From: Calditerrivibrio nitroreducens DSM 19672
Lineage (GTDB): Bacteria > Chrysiogenota > Deferribacteres > Deferribacterales > Calditerrivibrionaceae
DNA length: 64,000 nucleotides
Reading direction: 5' to 3'
Assembly: GCF_000183405.1 (NCBI RefSeq)
Contig: NC_014758.1
Location: 620,001-684,000, forward strand
The number at the start of each line of letters is the position of its first letter. The stretch's first letter is position 1. The position numbers were made by a program, and so were the translations under genes. Below, piece after piece: positions 35,429-45,199 of the stretch. The notes under the pieces were generated by a model. The model did not search any database and was not told where the DNA came from. It worked only from the letters and a program-made list of their open reading frames with translations.

Positions 35429-36146
35429 GATCTCTTCCCTTTATATTCTCTAAAAATTTTCCATAACCATTTGGACCAAACCAGTATCTGATGATATTGT
35501 TGACTCCTTTTGTCGTCATAGTTGCACCTGATAGGCCATCTACGGAAAACTGATCAATCCCTTTTGAAACGGTAAATTTGAAATTTCCCTCATTATCAAA
35601 AAGCTTTTTCCCTCTCCACTGTTTTTTCCAGTTTGGATTATCCACCTCTCCCCCCAATCCCGGGGTCTCTTTTTGATCGAAAAAAGTAATTCCTTCAACT
35701 GTATTGAGATCTTCGGAAAGCCCTATAAAACCGTACATTGTGGACCATAAACCATTTCCATATACGAAAAGAACGATCTTCTTTAGTTTACCATCTTTTG
35801 AAAAGATATAAGCTGGCATTTTGGATGGATGGGAACCGATACCGATTATATCATCCTTTTTTGGGATCTTTATGGCATTTTCTCCTGTTGACAGAGCTTT
35901 GAAATTTTTAAAAAAAACTGAATCTGAATTTATACGCTCATATTTTCCTGTTTTTATATCCACCATAACTATATTCATTTGGAGTTCTTTATCGCCTACA
36001 AGGGACAATATATGTTTCAGCCTGTCCTGTTGTATGTTGGAATCCTGTTTTTCTTTAAGTAAATAGACCGATAGGGAGACCAAAAAAGAAAAGAAGAGAG
36101 CAACCACTAAAGATACGAAAAATATTCTAAGCTTTGTCTCTTTCAT
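35418..36146 (-). CDS. nqrC: Na+-NQR subunit C (covalent FMN)
   Basis: 242 aa. A single N-terminal membrane helix ([23 protein letters not shown]) precedes a periplasmic FMN-binding domain. The flavin-attachment Thr lies in [14 protein letters not shown] (~209-222), the S-[GA]-A-T signature modified by ApbE. No apbE gene is in the window. It overlaps nqrB by 20 bp. Confidence 0.97.
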   Translation of the reverse strand: MKETKLRIFFVSLVVALFFSFLVSLSVYLLKEKQDSNIQQDRLKHILSLVGDKELQMNIVMVDIKTGKYERINSDSVFFKNFKALSTGENAIKIPKKDDIIGIGSHPSKMPAYIFSKDGKLKKIVLFVYGNGLWSTMYGFIGLSEDLNTVEGITFFDQKETPGLGGEVDNPNWKKQWRGKKLFDNEGNFKFTVSKGIDQFSVDGLSGATMTTKGVNNIIRYWFGPNGYGKFLENIKGRDHGN

Positions 36147-37323
36147 ATTTTAATGCTCTGTTTTTTATATATCTTTTGATAAATATGCTGTCTATAAAAG
36201 GGGCAAAAATATTTCCAAAAAGTATGGCAAGCATTGTCCCTTCAGGGAAAGCAGGATTTATAACTCTTACAAGGGCATTTAGAAAACCTACCAAAAAGCC
36301 GTATACCCACTTACCCTGATCTGTCATAGATGCTGATACAGGGTCTGTAATCATAAAAGCCATCCCAAAAGCAAATCCACCAAAAACGAAGTGATAGTAA
36401 AATGGCATGTTGAACATTTGGTTTGTTTCGCTACCAATAAGGTTGAAGATAAAAGTAGTTAACCCCATTCCTATGGCCATTCCAGCCATTAATTTCCATG
36501 ATCCTATCCCAGTAATAATAAGAAAAATAGCTCCAATCAAGCATAGTATTGCGGATGTTTCTCCCATGGATCCAGGTATAAATCCCAAAAGTCCATCCAC
36601 AAATGTATATCCAAAGTTGAACCCTTCAGAAGAGAATGCTGCCAGTGGGGTGGCTTTTGAATATCCATCAACAGCAACCCACATTGTATTGCCGGTTACA
36701 GATTGGGGGTAGGAGAAGAATAGAATGGCCCTTGAAAATAGGGCAGGGTTTACAAAATTTCTACCTGTTCCACCAAAAACCTCTTTGCCAAATACCAAAC
36801 CCACACTTAGGGCAGAGGCTGCCTGCCAGAGGGGGACTGTTGGAGGTAATATAAGTGGGTATAAAAGACTTGTCACCAGAAATGCTTCAGCGATCTCATG
36901 CTTTCTAACTACTGCAAATAAAACTTCCCAGAAACCACCCACTATCAATGTTACTAAATAAAGGGGGATGAAATATAGCGATCCAACAAAAAAGTTTGAA
37001 ACTATCGAAGTGGGATCATGGTTAATTCCAAAGAATTGTAGTATTTCATGGCGAAAACCACTTAGATGGAGCCCTGATTGTTGTATTACAAGATTCGCCT
37101 GATACCCTACGTTGTAAATTCCGAATATTGCGGTTGGTAGTATTGCAAAAAAGACTATTATCATCGTTCTTTTAAGATCAAGTCCATCCCTTATATGTGT
37201 TTTACCATCAGTTCTGATCAAGGGATCGTAAAGGAAGGTTTCCACCATTTCGAAAATGGGGAAAAATTTTTCGTATTTTCCTCCCTTATGGAACAGAGGA
37301 GCTATTTTTTCGAGAAACTTCAT
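36127..37323 (-). CDS. nqrB: Na+-NQR subunit B (covalent FMN, Na+ channel)
   Basis: 398 aa from the ATG that shares one base with the nqrA stop (TGATG). It has about ten membrane helices. The FMN-binding Thr is in GYSKATPLAAF (~230), and conserved stretches FGGTGRNFVNPALFSRA and FGNIFAPFIDSIFIKRYIKNR are present. It holds riboflavin and the sodium path in characterised complexes. Confidence 0.97.
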   Translation of the reverse strand: MKFLEKIAPLFHKGGKYEKFFPIFEMVETFLYDPLIRTDGKTHIRDGLDLKRTMIIVFFAILPTAIFGIYNVGYQANLVIQQSGLHLSGFRHEILQFFGINHDPTSIVSNFFVGSLYFIPLYLVTLIVGGFWEVLFAVVRKHEIAEAFLVTSLLYPLILPPTVPLWQAASALSVGLVFGKEVFGGTGRNFVNPALFSRAILFFSYPQSVTGNTMWVAVDGYSKATPLAAFSSEGFNFGYTFVDGLLGFIPGSMGETSAILCLIGAIFLIITGIGSWKLMAGMAIGMGLTTFIFNLIGSETNQMFNMPFYYHFVFGGFAFGMAFMITDPVSASMTDQGKWVYGFLVGFLNALVRVINPAFPEGTMLAILFGNIFAPFIDSIFIKRYIKNRALKYERDKA

Positions 37324-38642
37324 CACATCTCACCTTCTATTTCATCAAGTATCTTGCGTAAATACACAGCATAGTCATACTTCCCTACACATACAAAGGT
37401 AAACACAGACATATCCTCTTCACCAAAATCCAGAACACCTAATTTTTCTGCCATTTCAATATCTTCAACTAAAAGGGATCTCAAAAAATATGTTATTGGA
37501 AGATTGAGCAAACAGACTTTTTCATAGGAACCCACAGGGATCATAGGCCTGAAACTACCATTTAAAGATGTATCAAATGTTATCTCTTTTTTAAGTAATT
37601 TTGATAAAAAGACATTTTTTACCGAAAATCTATTTAAACCTGGCTTCAGCCATCCCATAAATTCTCTTTTATTTGCCTCTTTTAGAGATGATACTATATT
37701 TATGTACCTATTAGTATAATTGGTTTTGTTTGTTGCCTTCCTACCATAAAGGGGTGATCCGTATATTATTCTTATATCATCGTTAAATGGAACGAGCATA
37801 TCCAGAGAAGCATAGTTGTATACTCTATATAAACTGTTCTTTACCCCTTCACCTCCAACAGAAATGACCTTTTGATTATCTATGATATTATCTTTAAAAA
37901 GTTTTCCTATGGCTATTATATCCTGATAGTCTATATACCAGATGGATCTTTTTCTGTTTAGTGGGTAAAGATTATTGATATGTGTCCCCACAAGACCTGC
38001 CGGGTGATGACCTGATACATCTATTATCTTTAAGTTTTCCAATTCTACGTCAAAGGTTATCCTTTTATCCTTGATGAGATAAAGATCTGTTTTTGTAAGG
38101 ATACTAAAAATCTGTAGGCCTGTTTTAAGATACTCTTCGTTTCCATTTAAAATAGTTTTAATCTCTGGCGAATATGGTCTTGTATCTATGAGCAGTACAA
38201 AAATTTTATCAGGTACTACATCCGGATTGGCCACTCTGTCAAATGGTCTTTGTCTTATCGATATCCAGAATCCTGAATTTATGATGATATCAATGATTTT
38301 ATCTCTGTTTTCTTTTTTTAGCGAAATTTTTGATAGATTTTCAGGGTAATTGTAAACAGAAGGTTCCCCTTTAAGGGTGTAAGATATAAATCTTCTTTTT
38401 TCCCCTCTTGTTATTTCACAAACCTCACCATTAACAAATGAATAGAATCTTATACCTCTGTTTTTTGAATCATAAAATAGTAAGTCACCGGGCTTTATTA
38501 AATCCCCCGGATTCTTTTCAAATTTCGGTTTCAAAGAGACGTAGTCATCTGATACTATGCCAAATTCATTGCATTTATGAGGAGTTATTTCTCCAGATAT
38601 CTCTTTTTTAAATGGAAGATTCAACTCTTTTTCAAATATCAT
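37323..38642 (-). CDS. nqrA: Na+-NQR subunit A
   Basis: 439 aa soluble subunit on the cytoplasmic face. Recognised by QRPFDRVANPDVVPDKIFV (~136), SGHHPAGLVGTHINNLYP (~214) and the C-terminal DMSVFTFVCVGKYDYAVYLRKILDEIE. The ATG has no ribosome site. A consensus promoter ends exactly 6 nt upstream, so the mRNA is probably leaderless. First gene of the operon, divergent from surE. Confidence 0.96.
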   Translation of the reverse strand: MIFEKELNLPFKKEISGEITPHKCNEFGIVSDDYVSLKPKFEKNPGDLIKPGDLLFYDSKNRGIRFYSFVNGEVCEITRGEKRRFISYTLKGEPSVYNYPENLSKISLKKENRDKIIDIIINSGFWISIRQRPFDRVANPDVVPDKIFVLLIDTRPYSPEIKTILNGNEEYLKTGLQIFSILTKTDLYLIKDKRITFDVELENLKIIDVSGHHPAGLVGTHINNLYPLNRKRSIWYIDYQDIIAIGKLFKDNIIDNQKVISVGGEGVKNSLYRVYNYASLDMLVPFNDDIRIIYGSPLYGRKATNKTNYTNRYINIVSSLKEANKREFMGWLKPGLNRFSVKNVFLSKLLKKEITFDTSLNGSFRPMIPVGSYEKVCLLNLPITYFLRSLLVEDIEMAEKLGVLDFGEEDMSVFTFVCVGKYDYAVYLRKILDEIEGEM

Positions 38643-38648
38643 AGTTTT

Positions 38649-38676
38649 ATTATATTAAATAAATAGATTTTGTCAA
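38649..38676 (-). promoter_or_regulatory. Consensus promoter of nqrABCDEF placing +1 at the ATG
   Basis: Minus strand TTGACA (38671-38676), 16-bp spacer, TATAAT (38649-38654), then AAAACT and ATG. Both hexamers are perfect. Standard -10 to +1 spacing puts initiation on the A of the start codon. Confidence 0.75.
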
Positions 38677-38703
38677 ATTGATTTAATTTATTTTTTCTCA
38701 TTC

Positions 38704-38732
38704 TTGACATACCAGAATAAAAATATTAGTAT
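38704..38732 (+). promoter_or_regulatory. Promoter of the surE operon
   Basis: TTGACA (38704-38709), 17-bp spacer, TAGTAT (38727-38732), then a leader with AAGGTG before ATG at 38756. Confidence 0.6.
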
Positions 38733-38755
38733 CATTACAAAAGTTAAGGTGAAAT

Positions 38756-39514
38756 ATGAAGATATTATTGACAAACGATGATGGGATATATTCAAAGGGA
38801 ATTTACGCTGCTTATGAAGAGCTTAGCAAAATAGGAGATGTAGTTGTGGTGGCTCCTATAATGGAGCAGAGTGCTGTGGGGCATTCTATTACGATATCTA
38901 CACCCCTTAGGATTTATGAGGTTAATCGAAAAGATAAATTTTTTGGATACGGTGTGCAGGGGACTCCGGCTGATTGCGTAAAGCTTGCATTTTATGATAT
39001 TCTCACCACTAAACCTGATATCGTTGTTTCTGGTATAAATCATGGTGCAAATCTTGCATCAAATGTGATATATTCCGGTACAGTGTCTGCTGCCACGGAG
39101 GCTGCTTTACAAGGTGCCAAAGCCTTTGCAGTTAGTCTTGCTTCTGTAGCTTATGATGATTTTTCTGTTGCTGCAGAGTTTACACGAAAGTTTGCTGAAC
39201 TTTTTGTAAAAAAAGATATCAAAAATAATATAATATTTAATATAAATGTGCCCCCCGTGAAAAAAAGTGAGATAAAAGGTTGGCGCTACACGACACAGGG
39301 TAAGAGTAAGTATCTTGATACGTTTGAAAAACGGGTTGATCCAAGAGGTAATACATATTTCTGGCTTACAGGAGAGAGAATTACGGTGGAGCATGGTGAA
39401 GACTGTGATGATTTTTGGGTTTCCCAGGGGTATGTTAGTGTTACACCGATAAAATATGATCTTACGGATTATGATATTTTTAATAAACTTAGAGGAACAG
39501 AGGTGGAAATATGA
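38756..39514 (+). CDS. surE: 5'/3'-nucleotidase SurE
   Basis: 252 aa metal-dependent nucleoside-5'/3'-monophosphatase. MKILLTNDDGIYSKGIYA (the DD metal pair), VVVAPIMEQSAVGHSIT (Ser ligand), GTPADCVKL and VSGINHGANLASNVIYSGTV (Asn ligand) are all present. First gene of an eight-gene run through the TonB-like locus. Its stop overlaps the next ATG (ATGA). Confidence 0.97.
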   Translation: MKILLTNDDGIYSKGIYAAYEELSKIGDVVVVAPIMEQSAVGHSITISTPLRIYEVNRKDKFFGYGVQGTPADCVKLAFYDILTTKPDIVVSGINHGANLASNVIYSGTVSAATEAALQGAKAFAVSLASVAYDDFSVAAEFTRKFAELFVKKDIKNNIIFNINVPPVKKSEIKGWRYTTQGKSKYLDTFEKRVDPRGNTYFWLTGERITVEHGEDCDDFWVSQGYVSVTPIKYDLTDYDIFNKLRGTEVEI

Positions 39515-39627
39515 GAAGATTTCTTGTGATATTACTTCTACTGTCGGCATTGTTTGTAATTAGTGGCTGTGAAGGCTGTTCTCAGAGTAATCCAAGTTCT
39601 CCTGATCAGTCAAATTCAACAAGATGA
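39511..39627 (+). CDS. Tiny lipoprotein
   Basis: 38 aa. MRRFLVILLLLSALFVISGC is a lipoprotein signal with lipobox ISGC (lipidated Cys20). Only 18 mature residues follow, Ser/Asn/Gln rich with a second Cys23. Linked by ATGA overlaps to surE before it and the TPR gene after it, which argues that it is translated. A very short lipoprotein within an ExbBD/TonB-like operon could be a small envelope tether. Unrecognised. Confidence 0.7.
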   Translation: MRRFLVILLLLSALFVISGCEGCSQSNPSSPDQSNSTR

Positions 39628-42302
39628 AAAAAAATTTCTTATATCTATTAGTTCTTATATTTAGTTTTGCTGTAGATGGGCACTCCAGAATCAAGTTGCC
39701 TGAATTTTCTTTTATTGGCAAAGAGATAGGCAAAACAACTGTAAAACCAAGCTTTGTTGATATTAATATAAAGTTTAAGGCTGAGAGTTCGGTAAATATA
39801 TATCTTGAAAAGCTCAAGATCGAACATCAGAAAATCGATAAAAATGAGTATTCATTCGAAGAGCCAGGGTTTTTCTTTGGTGGAACGGTAAGAACTGCCC
39901 TTGCTTCGATATTTGTTGGTAATAAAGCCTATCGGAATTACATTGCAAAAAAATTTTTCCAGAAGGAGTATCTTTACGTAGTAGATGGGTATGAAAAATA
40001 TTCAGAAAAGTTGAAGGGTGGGGATTTTGAGACGGAGATAAAGCTTTTTTACGCGATAGCACTAATGGAAACGAGTAATCCTAACAGGGCTGTGGAGATA
40101 CTTGAGGAGCTGTCCTTTAATAATGATAATGTAAGTTTTTTTGCTCAGGACAAGCTGTTTGAATATCTAAATAAAACCGATAGTTTAGAAAAAAAGATAG
40201 CGATATGCGGAAAATTGAGTAATTTTACCGAGTATTCCTTAAATAGTTGCCTTGATGCATACTATAAGAAGGATCTATATGATGAGATCATAGCAATTAG
40301 TGATAAAAAAAGTGATTTGATTGATAAAAATAAACAGCTCCTGGTTTATAAAATAGCTGCCCAATATGCCAAAGGTGATTTAAACAATGTTGCTAAATAC
40401 GATCCGGACACCTACAAAGATGTGGTGGCTTATATTGCTGATGCGAATTTAGAAAAGGGTGAATTAAATAAAGCTGAATCGATGATAAATCGTATAGAAC
40501 AAAAGGAAGTAAAAGATTTCTATCAGCTTAAGCTTGCAATTATTAAAAAAGATACTTCATTTATAAAAAGTAATTTAAATAATATTACCACTGATAACAA
40601 TAAACTTTTCCTTGTTTTGTACTATATCAGTAAAAACTTTGATAATTTAGATATAGAACTTCTCAAAAACCTAAAATTTGAAAAACCTGTTTATTATGAC
40701 TATATCAATTTTTACATAGGTCTATATCTGGTTAAAGAAAAAGAATATATGGAGGCTTCAACATATTTAAATAAAATAAGTTTTTATGAAGAACTTATAC
40801 AAAATAGCATATTTTATCTGGGTGTTTGTTATTACTATACAGATTATGGATTGTCGGATATATTTTTTAATAGATATCTTGGGATAGGTAAAGATCCGGA
40901 GAAGTTAAACATAGCAAGATATATGATCGCACAATTTCTTTTTGTGGATAAAAAATATGATGATGCTCTAAAATCTCTTGATAAGTGTGAGATGATACAG
41001 TGTAATGAGTTGAAAGCTGAGATATATTTTAACAAGGGAGACTACAATAAAGCTGCATCTGTAGCTACTTTTGTGATTACTGATAGGGGATTTCTAATTG
41101 CCGCATCTTCTCTATTTAACTTGAAGAATTATGAAGGTGCTTTACAATACCTCAATAAGATCCAGAATGCCACAAGGGAGTCAAACTTTCTAAAGATGCT
41201 TACTTATTTCAAACTGGGAGAGATTCCAAAAGGTCTTGATATATATAAAAAATACAATTATGACAGGGAATTTACAGAAAATGCCGTTTCATATCTCTAT
41301 TTAGGGAATTATTATTCTGAAGTTATTAATATTCTTAAAACTAAAGATAAAATTACTGCGGAACAGGAATTAATGCTTGCCAATTCATACTTTTCTATCG
41401 GCAACCATAACGAATCTGTAAAAAGGTATTTTGATCTGATAGATAAAAAGGTATATGTATATGAATCGGCGATGGCAATATTTTCAATTGCTCAACAACA
41501 TAAAGATATGAAAATGCTGGGTAATATTCTATCAAAGGTTTCAAATCTGAAGTTTGAAAATAAGGATACATTGTTACTAAGTATGATAAGATATCTTTTT
41601 GAAAATGGAGATAAAAAGATTGCCTTAGAGCAGATAAATAAATTTTTGAAAAGCTTCCCCACATCTAATTATCTCAAGGATGCTTATATACTGAGAGGCT
41701 ACATAAATGAATCCCTCGGATTTTTAGATGATTGTATCAAAGACGCCGATAGAGTTATCGATTATAACCCTAAAGATGAAGAGGCGTATTATATAAAAGC
41801 AATCTGCAGTAAAAAAATAAATAAAGGTACTTCTTTAAAAATATTTGAAGATCTGGCTAATAAAAGTGTAAGGTTTAAAGAGGTTTCATTGAAGGAGATC
41901 GTTTCGTTAAGTGATGATCCCGCCCAGATCAGTAATTACCTTCCACAGGTGAAATCTATTGACATACTTCTATATTATAAGACTCTTGTTAGGATGCTGG
42001 GGCTTCTTGAAGTTAGAAAAGATTTTCCTGAGTATGATAAATATATAGATGAACTTATTGCCTCTAGGGATGAGTCCTTTGTCCCTGCCGGGTATTATTA
42101 TAAAAGTGTTCTCATGTATACAAAAAATGATTCTAAAACAGCATTAAACTATGCGATGAGGTGCCATTACCTTTTTCCTAAATCCCCTTTCACATATAAG
42201 GCTCTGCAATTGGCTATGCAGATTTATAAAAAAAATAATGATCAGGAATCAGCCAAAAAGGTGGAAGATATAATTAAAAATTACGATAAAGGAGGCAATT
42301 GA
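39624..42302 (+). CDS. Large exported TPR-repeat protein
   Basis: 892 aa. Signal peptide KNFLYLLVLIFSFAVDGHS. The N-terminal ~130 residues form a non-repeat domain. From ~130 to the end it is a superhelix of TPR-like helix pairs (FYAIALMETSNPNRAVEILEEL; DAYILRGYINESLGFLDDCI; EEAYYIKAICSKK). No enzyme motif is seen. Being coupled to lipoprotein, ExbB, ExbD and TonB genes, it probably acts in the periplasm with an energised transport or Tol-like complex, in the manner of YbgF/CpoB. Specific role unknown. Confidence 0.85.
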   Translation: MKKNFLYLLVLIFSFAVDGHSRIKLPEFSFIGKEIGKTTVKPSFVDINIKFKAESSVNIYLEKLKIEHQKIDKNEYSFEEPGFFFGGTVRTALASIFVGNKAYRNYIAKKFFQKEYLYVVDGYEKYSEKLKGGDFETEIKLFYAIALMETSNPNRAVEILEELSFNNDNVSFFAQDKLFEYLNKTDSLEKKIAICGKLSNFTEYSLNSCLDAYYKKDLYDEIIAISDKKSDLIDKNKQLLVYKIAAQYAKGDLNNVAKYDPDTYKDVVAYIADANLEKGELNKAESMINRIEQKEVKDFYQLKLAIIKKDTSFIKSNLNNITTDNNKLFLVLYYISKNFDNLDIELLKNLKFEKPVYYDYINFYIGLYLVKEKEYMEASTYLNKISFYEELIQNSIFYLGVCYYYTDYGLSDIFFNRYLGIGKDPEKLNIARYMIAQFLFVDKKYDDALKSLDKCEMIQCNELKAEIYFNKGDYNKAASVATFVITDRGFLIAASSLFNLKNYEGALQYLNKIQNATRESNFLKMLTYFKLGEIPKGLDIYKKYNYDREFTENAVSYLYLGNYYSEVINILKTKDKITAEQELMLANSYFSIGNHNESVKRYFDLIDKKVYVYESAMAIFSIAQQHKDMKMLGNILSKVSNLKFENKDTLLLSMIRYLFENGDKKIALEQINKFLKSFPTSNYLKDAYILRGYINESLGFLDDCIKDADRVIDYNPKDEEAYYIKAICSKKINKGTSLKIFEDLANKSVRFKEVSLKEIVSLSDDPAQISNYLPQVKSIDILLYYKTLVRMLGLLEVRKDFPEYDKYIDELIASRDESFVPAGYYYKSVLMYTKNDSKTALNYAMRCHYLFPKSPFTYKALQLAMQIYKKNNDQESAKKVEDIIKNYDKGGN

Positions 42303-42913
42303 TGTTTGAAATTATCCAGAAAGGTGGAATAATGATGTATCCTATTATTCTGCTGTCGGTAATATCCCTTGGAATATTTTTGGAAAGGTTATTTGTGCTT
42401 CGTGTTTCCAATTTTGTCCCCAAAATATTTTTAGATAAATTGTCACTTTTTTTAGCTAAAAAAGATTTTGAAGGGGCAATCCAGCTTTGTGAAGCTGATA
42501 GATCATCAATAGCAAGGATAGCTAAGGATATAGTAAATAATGTTGATCTCCCTGTTTCCAGACTTACCGAGTTTGTGGAAGAAGCTGGGAGTTTTGAGGT
42601 TCAAAGATTGGAAAGGTTTTTACCCACGCTTCAAACGGTGGCCAGCCTTGCCCCTCTTCTGGGATTTCTGGGTACTGTTCTTGGTATGATTCAGACATTT
42701 ATGGTTATGGCAAATCAGGGTAATGCCAATATACAGGCGCTTTCTGGTGGTATCGCAGTGGCACTTTTAACCACAGCAGCAGGTCTTTTTGTGGCGGTTC
42801 CCACCGTTATATTTTACCATATAATAAGACATAGGGCGGATAAGATTTCTCTTGAACTTGAAAAGGCAACATCCCAAATAATGAACCTCATTTTTAAAGA
42901 GGGTGGAAGATGA
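42302..42913 (+). CDS. ExbB/TolQ-family proton channel
   Basis: 203 aa from the ATG at 42302 (GGAGG upstream; shares one base with the previous stop). Three membrane helices: MMYPIILLSVISLGIFLERLFVL, LQTVASLAPLLGFLGTVLGMIQTF with the conserved Pro/Gly pattern, and GGIAVALLTTAAGLFVAVPTVIFYHI with the Thr that lines the proton path. Works with the ExbD-like and TonB-like products that follow. Confidence 0.93.
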   Translation: MFEIIQKGGIMMYPIILLSVISLGIFLERLFVLRVSNFVPKIFLDKLSLFLAKKDFEGAIQLCEADRSSIARIAKDIVNNVDLPVSRLTEFVEEAGSFEVQRLERFLPTLQTVASLAPLLGFLGTVLGMIQTFMVMANQGNANIQALSGGIAVALLTTAAGLFVAVPTVIFYHIIRHRADKISLELEKATSQIMNLIFKEGGR

Positions 42914-43323
42914 AATTCCGGAAGGATAGGATAAAAAATAATGGTATTGAAGTTCCCACGACGTCAATTACCGACATAATATTTTTAATCGTTCTTTTTC
43001 TGATGGTTTCTGCGACTTTTACCACATACAATATAAATAATCTAAACATAAGTCTTCCCAAAGCTAAGGGGGAAAATGTAACCGAGACAAAAACTATTGT
43101 AATTGCCATAACAAAAAACAGGGAGTTTTCTATAGAAAATCAAAGGATTGATCCAAATCTCATCCCTTCCAAATTAAAGGAATACCATGACAAATTTCCT
43201 GAAGCCAGTATTATGATTCAGGCTGATAAAGAGGCATTGCATGGGGATGTGGTGTACGTTATGGATGAAAGTAAAAAGGTAGGTTTTAATAAGTTGGCTA
43301 TTGCTGCAGAGACCGAAGAGTAA
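42910..43323 (+). CDS. ExbD/TolR-family protein
   Basis: 137 aa. Short cytoplasmic N terminus, then VPTTSITDIIFLIVLFLMVSATF, where the Asp (TDIIF) is the essential proton-carrying residue. The periplasmic domain ends in IMIQADKEALHGDVVYVMDESKKVGFNKLAIAAE, the ExbD signature. It overlaps its neighbours by 4 and 1 bp. Confidence 0.94.
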   Translation: MKFRKDRIKNNGIEVPTTSITDIIFLIVLFLMVSATFTTYNINNLNISLPKAKGENVTETKTIVIAITKNREFSIENQRIDPNLIPSKLKEYHDKFPEASIMIQADKEALHGDVVYVMDESKKVGFNKLAIAAETEE

Positions 43324-44048
43324 TGAAACAGTTTAGCAGAACTACGGTATATATAATTGTCTCCTTTTTGATCCATCTAACAATATTGCTATATCTGCCA
43401 AACCCTGATTTTAGTATAAGGATTAAAAAGAGAGAGCCGATAGATGTGGAGCTTATAAAGGTTCCTATAAGCGTTGCTAAATCTGAGTTGAATATCCAGG
43501 AACCTGAAAAGGGTAGATCGAGTGTTGGGAATGATAAGAAAAATAAGCCCAATTCAGCAGGTATTTTAAAGCCAAATGTGGATCTTCCAATTGTGAGTGT
43601 AATGGAGAAGATCCCCGTGTCCAATAATCTCAATGAAAATGTGAATATATCAGCTAATTCTAATAAAAATATGAATTTAAATTTAGGTAAAGAGATAGCC
43701 GCATCTGAATCAAAATTGAAGTCCGGAAAAAATGAGGACAGTGGTAATAAAAAAGTTGTTTCCACTGGAAAAAGCGATTTTTTTGAGATAAAGGGGAATA
43801 CAAAGAATGAAAGGAGAATAGTTTATATCCCCGAGAAGCCCACGTTTTCTTTGGAGTCAAATACAAAGGTCAGGTTAAGATTTAGTATAGATAGTAATGG
43901 TGTACCATATTCTATAATACTCCTTTCAAGGAGCAATCCGGATATTGAAAAGCTGGCAATAAAGTTTGTTAGCGGTATTAGATTTGAATCTGTAACTTAT
44001 AAAGATATTGACACCGCAGAAATAACAGTTTATTTTAACGTTCGATAA
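43323..44048 (+). CDS. TonB-like energy transducer
   Basis: 241 aa. One N-terminal membrane helix (VYIIVSFLIHLTILLYLPNP, with a His in the helix as in TonB). A long Asn/Lys/Ser-rich linker (~45-160) spans the periplasm. The C-terminal domain (~165-241) has VRLRFSIDSNGVPYSIILLSRSNPDIEKLAIKFV, the TonB C-terminal fold. The linker is Asn/Ser rich rather than Pro rich. No TonB-dependent receptor lies in the window. Confidence 0.88.
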   Translation: MKQFSRTTVYIIVSFLIHLTILLYLPNPDFSIRIKKREPIDVELIKVPISVAKSELNIQEPEKGRSSVGNDKKNKPNSAGILKPNVDLPIVSVMEKIPVSNNLNENVNISANSNKNMNLNLGKEIAASESKLKSGKNEDSGNKKVVSTGKSDFFEIKGNTKNERRIVYIPEKPTFSLESNTKVRLRFSIDSNGVPYSIILLSRSNPDIEKLAIKFVSGIRFESVTYKDIDTAEITVYFNVR

Positions 44049-44050
44049 AT

Positions 44051-45199
44051 ATGAGTGATATTTTAAAAGATATTATAATAAAAAAGATTACAGATAGAGG
44101 TAAGATCACATTTGCCGAGTTTATGGATATGGCTCTATACTATCCAGGGCTTGGCTATTATCAGAAGGAGAATCCTTTCGGGGTTACGGGTAGTTTTTAT
44201 ACCTCTGTGAATGCCTCAGAAACGTTTGGTTTTTCAATAGCAAGAAGTAATTTGAATATTATAAGGCAGTTTGATCTTCAGCCAAATCTTTGCGAGATGG
44301 GTGCTGGATCTGGTTTACTTGCCAATGATATCCTGAACTATTATCGGGATAACGAACCAGAATTTTATGATATTGTTAAATATACTATCATAGAAAAAAG
44401 TGAATACCTTATTAATAATCAGAAAGAAGTACTGAAAAATCATGTTGGAAAAGTTGAATGGGTAAGTTTTGATGAGTTTAGTAACTTTGAAGGGGTCTTT
44501 TTCTCCAATGAATTGGTGGATGCATTCCCTGTACATAGAATTATTAACATTTCAGGTGATTTGAAGGAGATATATGTCATTTATAAAGATGATAAATTTC
44601 AATTTTATCCAGACCTTTTTTCCACAGATCAGATCTCAGATTATTTAAACAGACTTAAAATTAAGCTGGTGGACAAACAGATTGCCGACATAAATCTGGA
44701 TGCCACGAAGTGGATAAGAACCTTAGGGGAAAAGATTAAAAAAGGTATCGTTGTTACGATAGATTATGGTTGGCCAGCTGAAAAGCTTTATGCACCCTTT
44801 AGGATGGATGGAACTGTCACCTGCTATTTTAAACATAAACAGAATAACGATTTTTTTGAAAGGATAGGAGACCAGGATATCACTGCATTTGTGGATTTTA
44901 GTGGACTTATGGAATACGGAAAAGATGTTGGGCTCGAGGTTGTAAATTTTTTACCCCAAACGTTGTATCTTGTGCAGAGTGGGATACTTGATTACATTGC
45001 AAATGCAAAAACAGATCTGCAGAGGGCGGCTATCAAGTCTCTGATTATCCCGGAGGGTGGTTTCGGGACTAATTTTAATGTTTTAATACAATCTAAAAAT
45101 CTAAACGTTCCTGATAGCTTTATACATAAAAAGAGTCCTACTGAGACGTTTGTACAATTAGCAAAAGCTTACGAGAAACTTAATATTGAAAGTATCTGA
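44051..45199 (+). CDS. MidA/NDUFAF7-type SAM-dependent methyltransferase
   Basis: 382 aa. Recognised by GKITFAEFMDMALYYPGLGYYQ, the family N terminus, by the SAM-binding LCEMGAGSGLLANDIL (~83-98) and by FFSNELVDAFPVHRI (~151). The mitochondrial member methylates an arginine of a complex I subunit; bacterial targets are unknown. Ends overlapping the pseudouridine synthase gene. Confidence 0.93.
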   Translation: MSDILKDIIIKKITDRGKITFAEFMDMALYYPGLGYYQKENPFGVTGSFYTSVNASETFGFSIARSNLNIIRQFDLQPNLCEMGAGSGLLANDILNYYRDNEPEFYDIVKYTIIEKSEYLINNQKEVLKNHVGKVEWVSFDEFSNFEGVFFSNELVDAFPVHRIINISGDLKEIYVIYKDDKFQFYPDLFSTDQISDYLNRLKIKLVDKQIADINLDATKWIRTLGEKIKKGIVVTIDYGWPAEKLYAPFRMDGTVTCYFKHKQNNDFFERIGDQDITAFVDFSGLMEYGKDVGLEVVNFLPQTLYLVQSGILDYIANAKTDLQRAAIKSLIIPEGGFGTNFNVLIQSKNLNVPDSFIHKKSPTETFVQLAKAYEKLNIESI

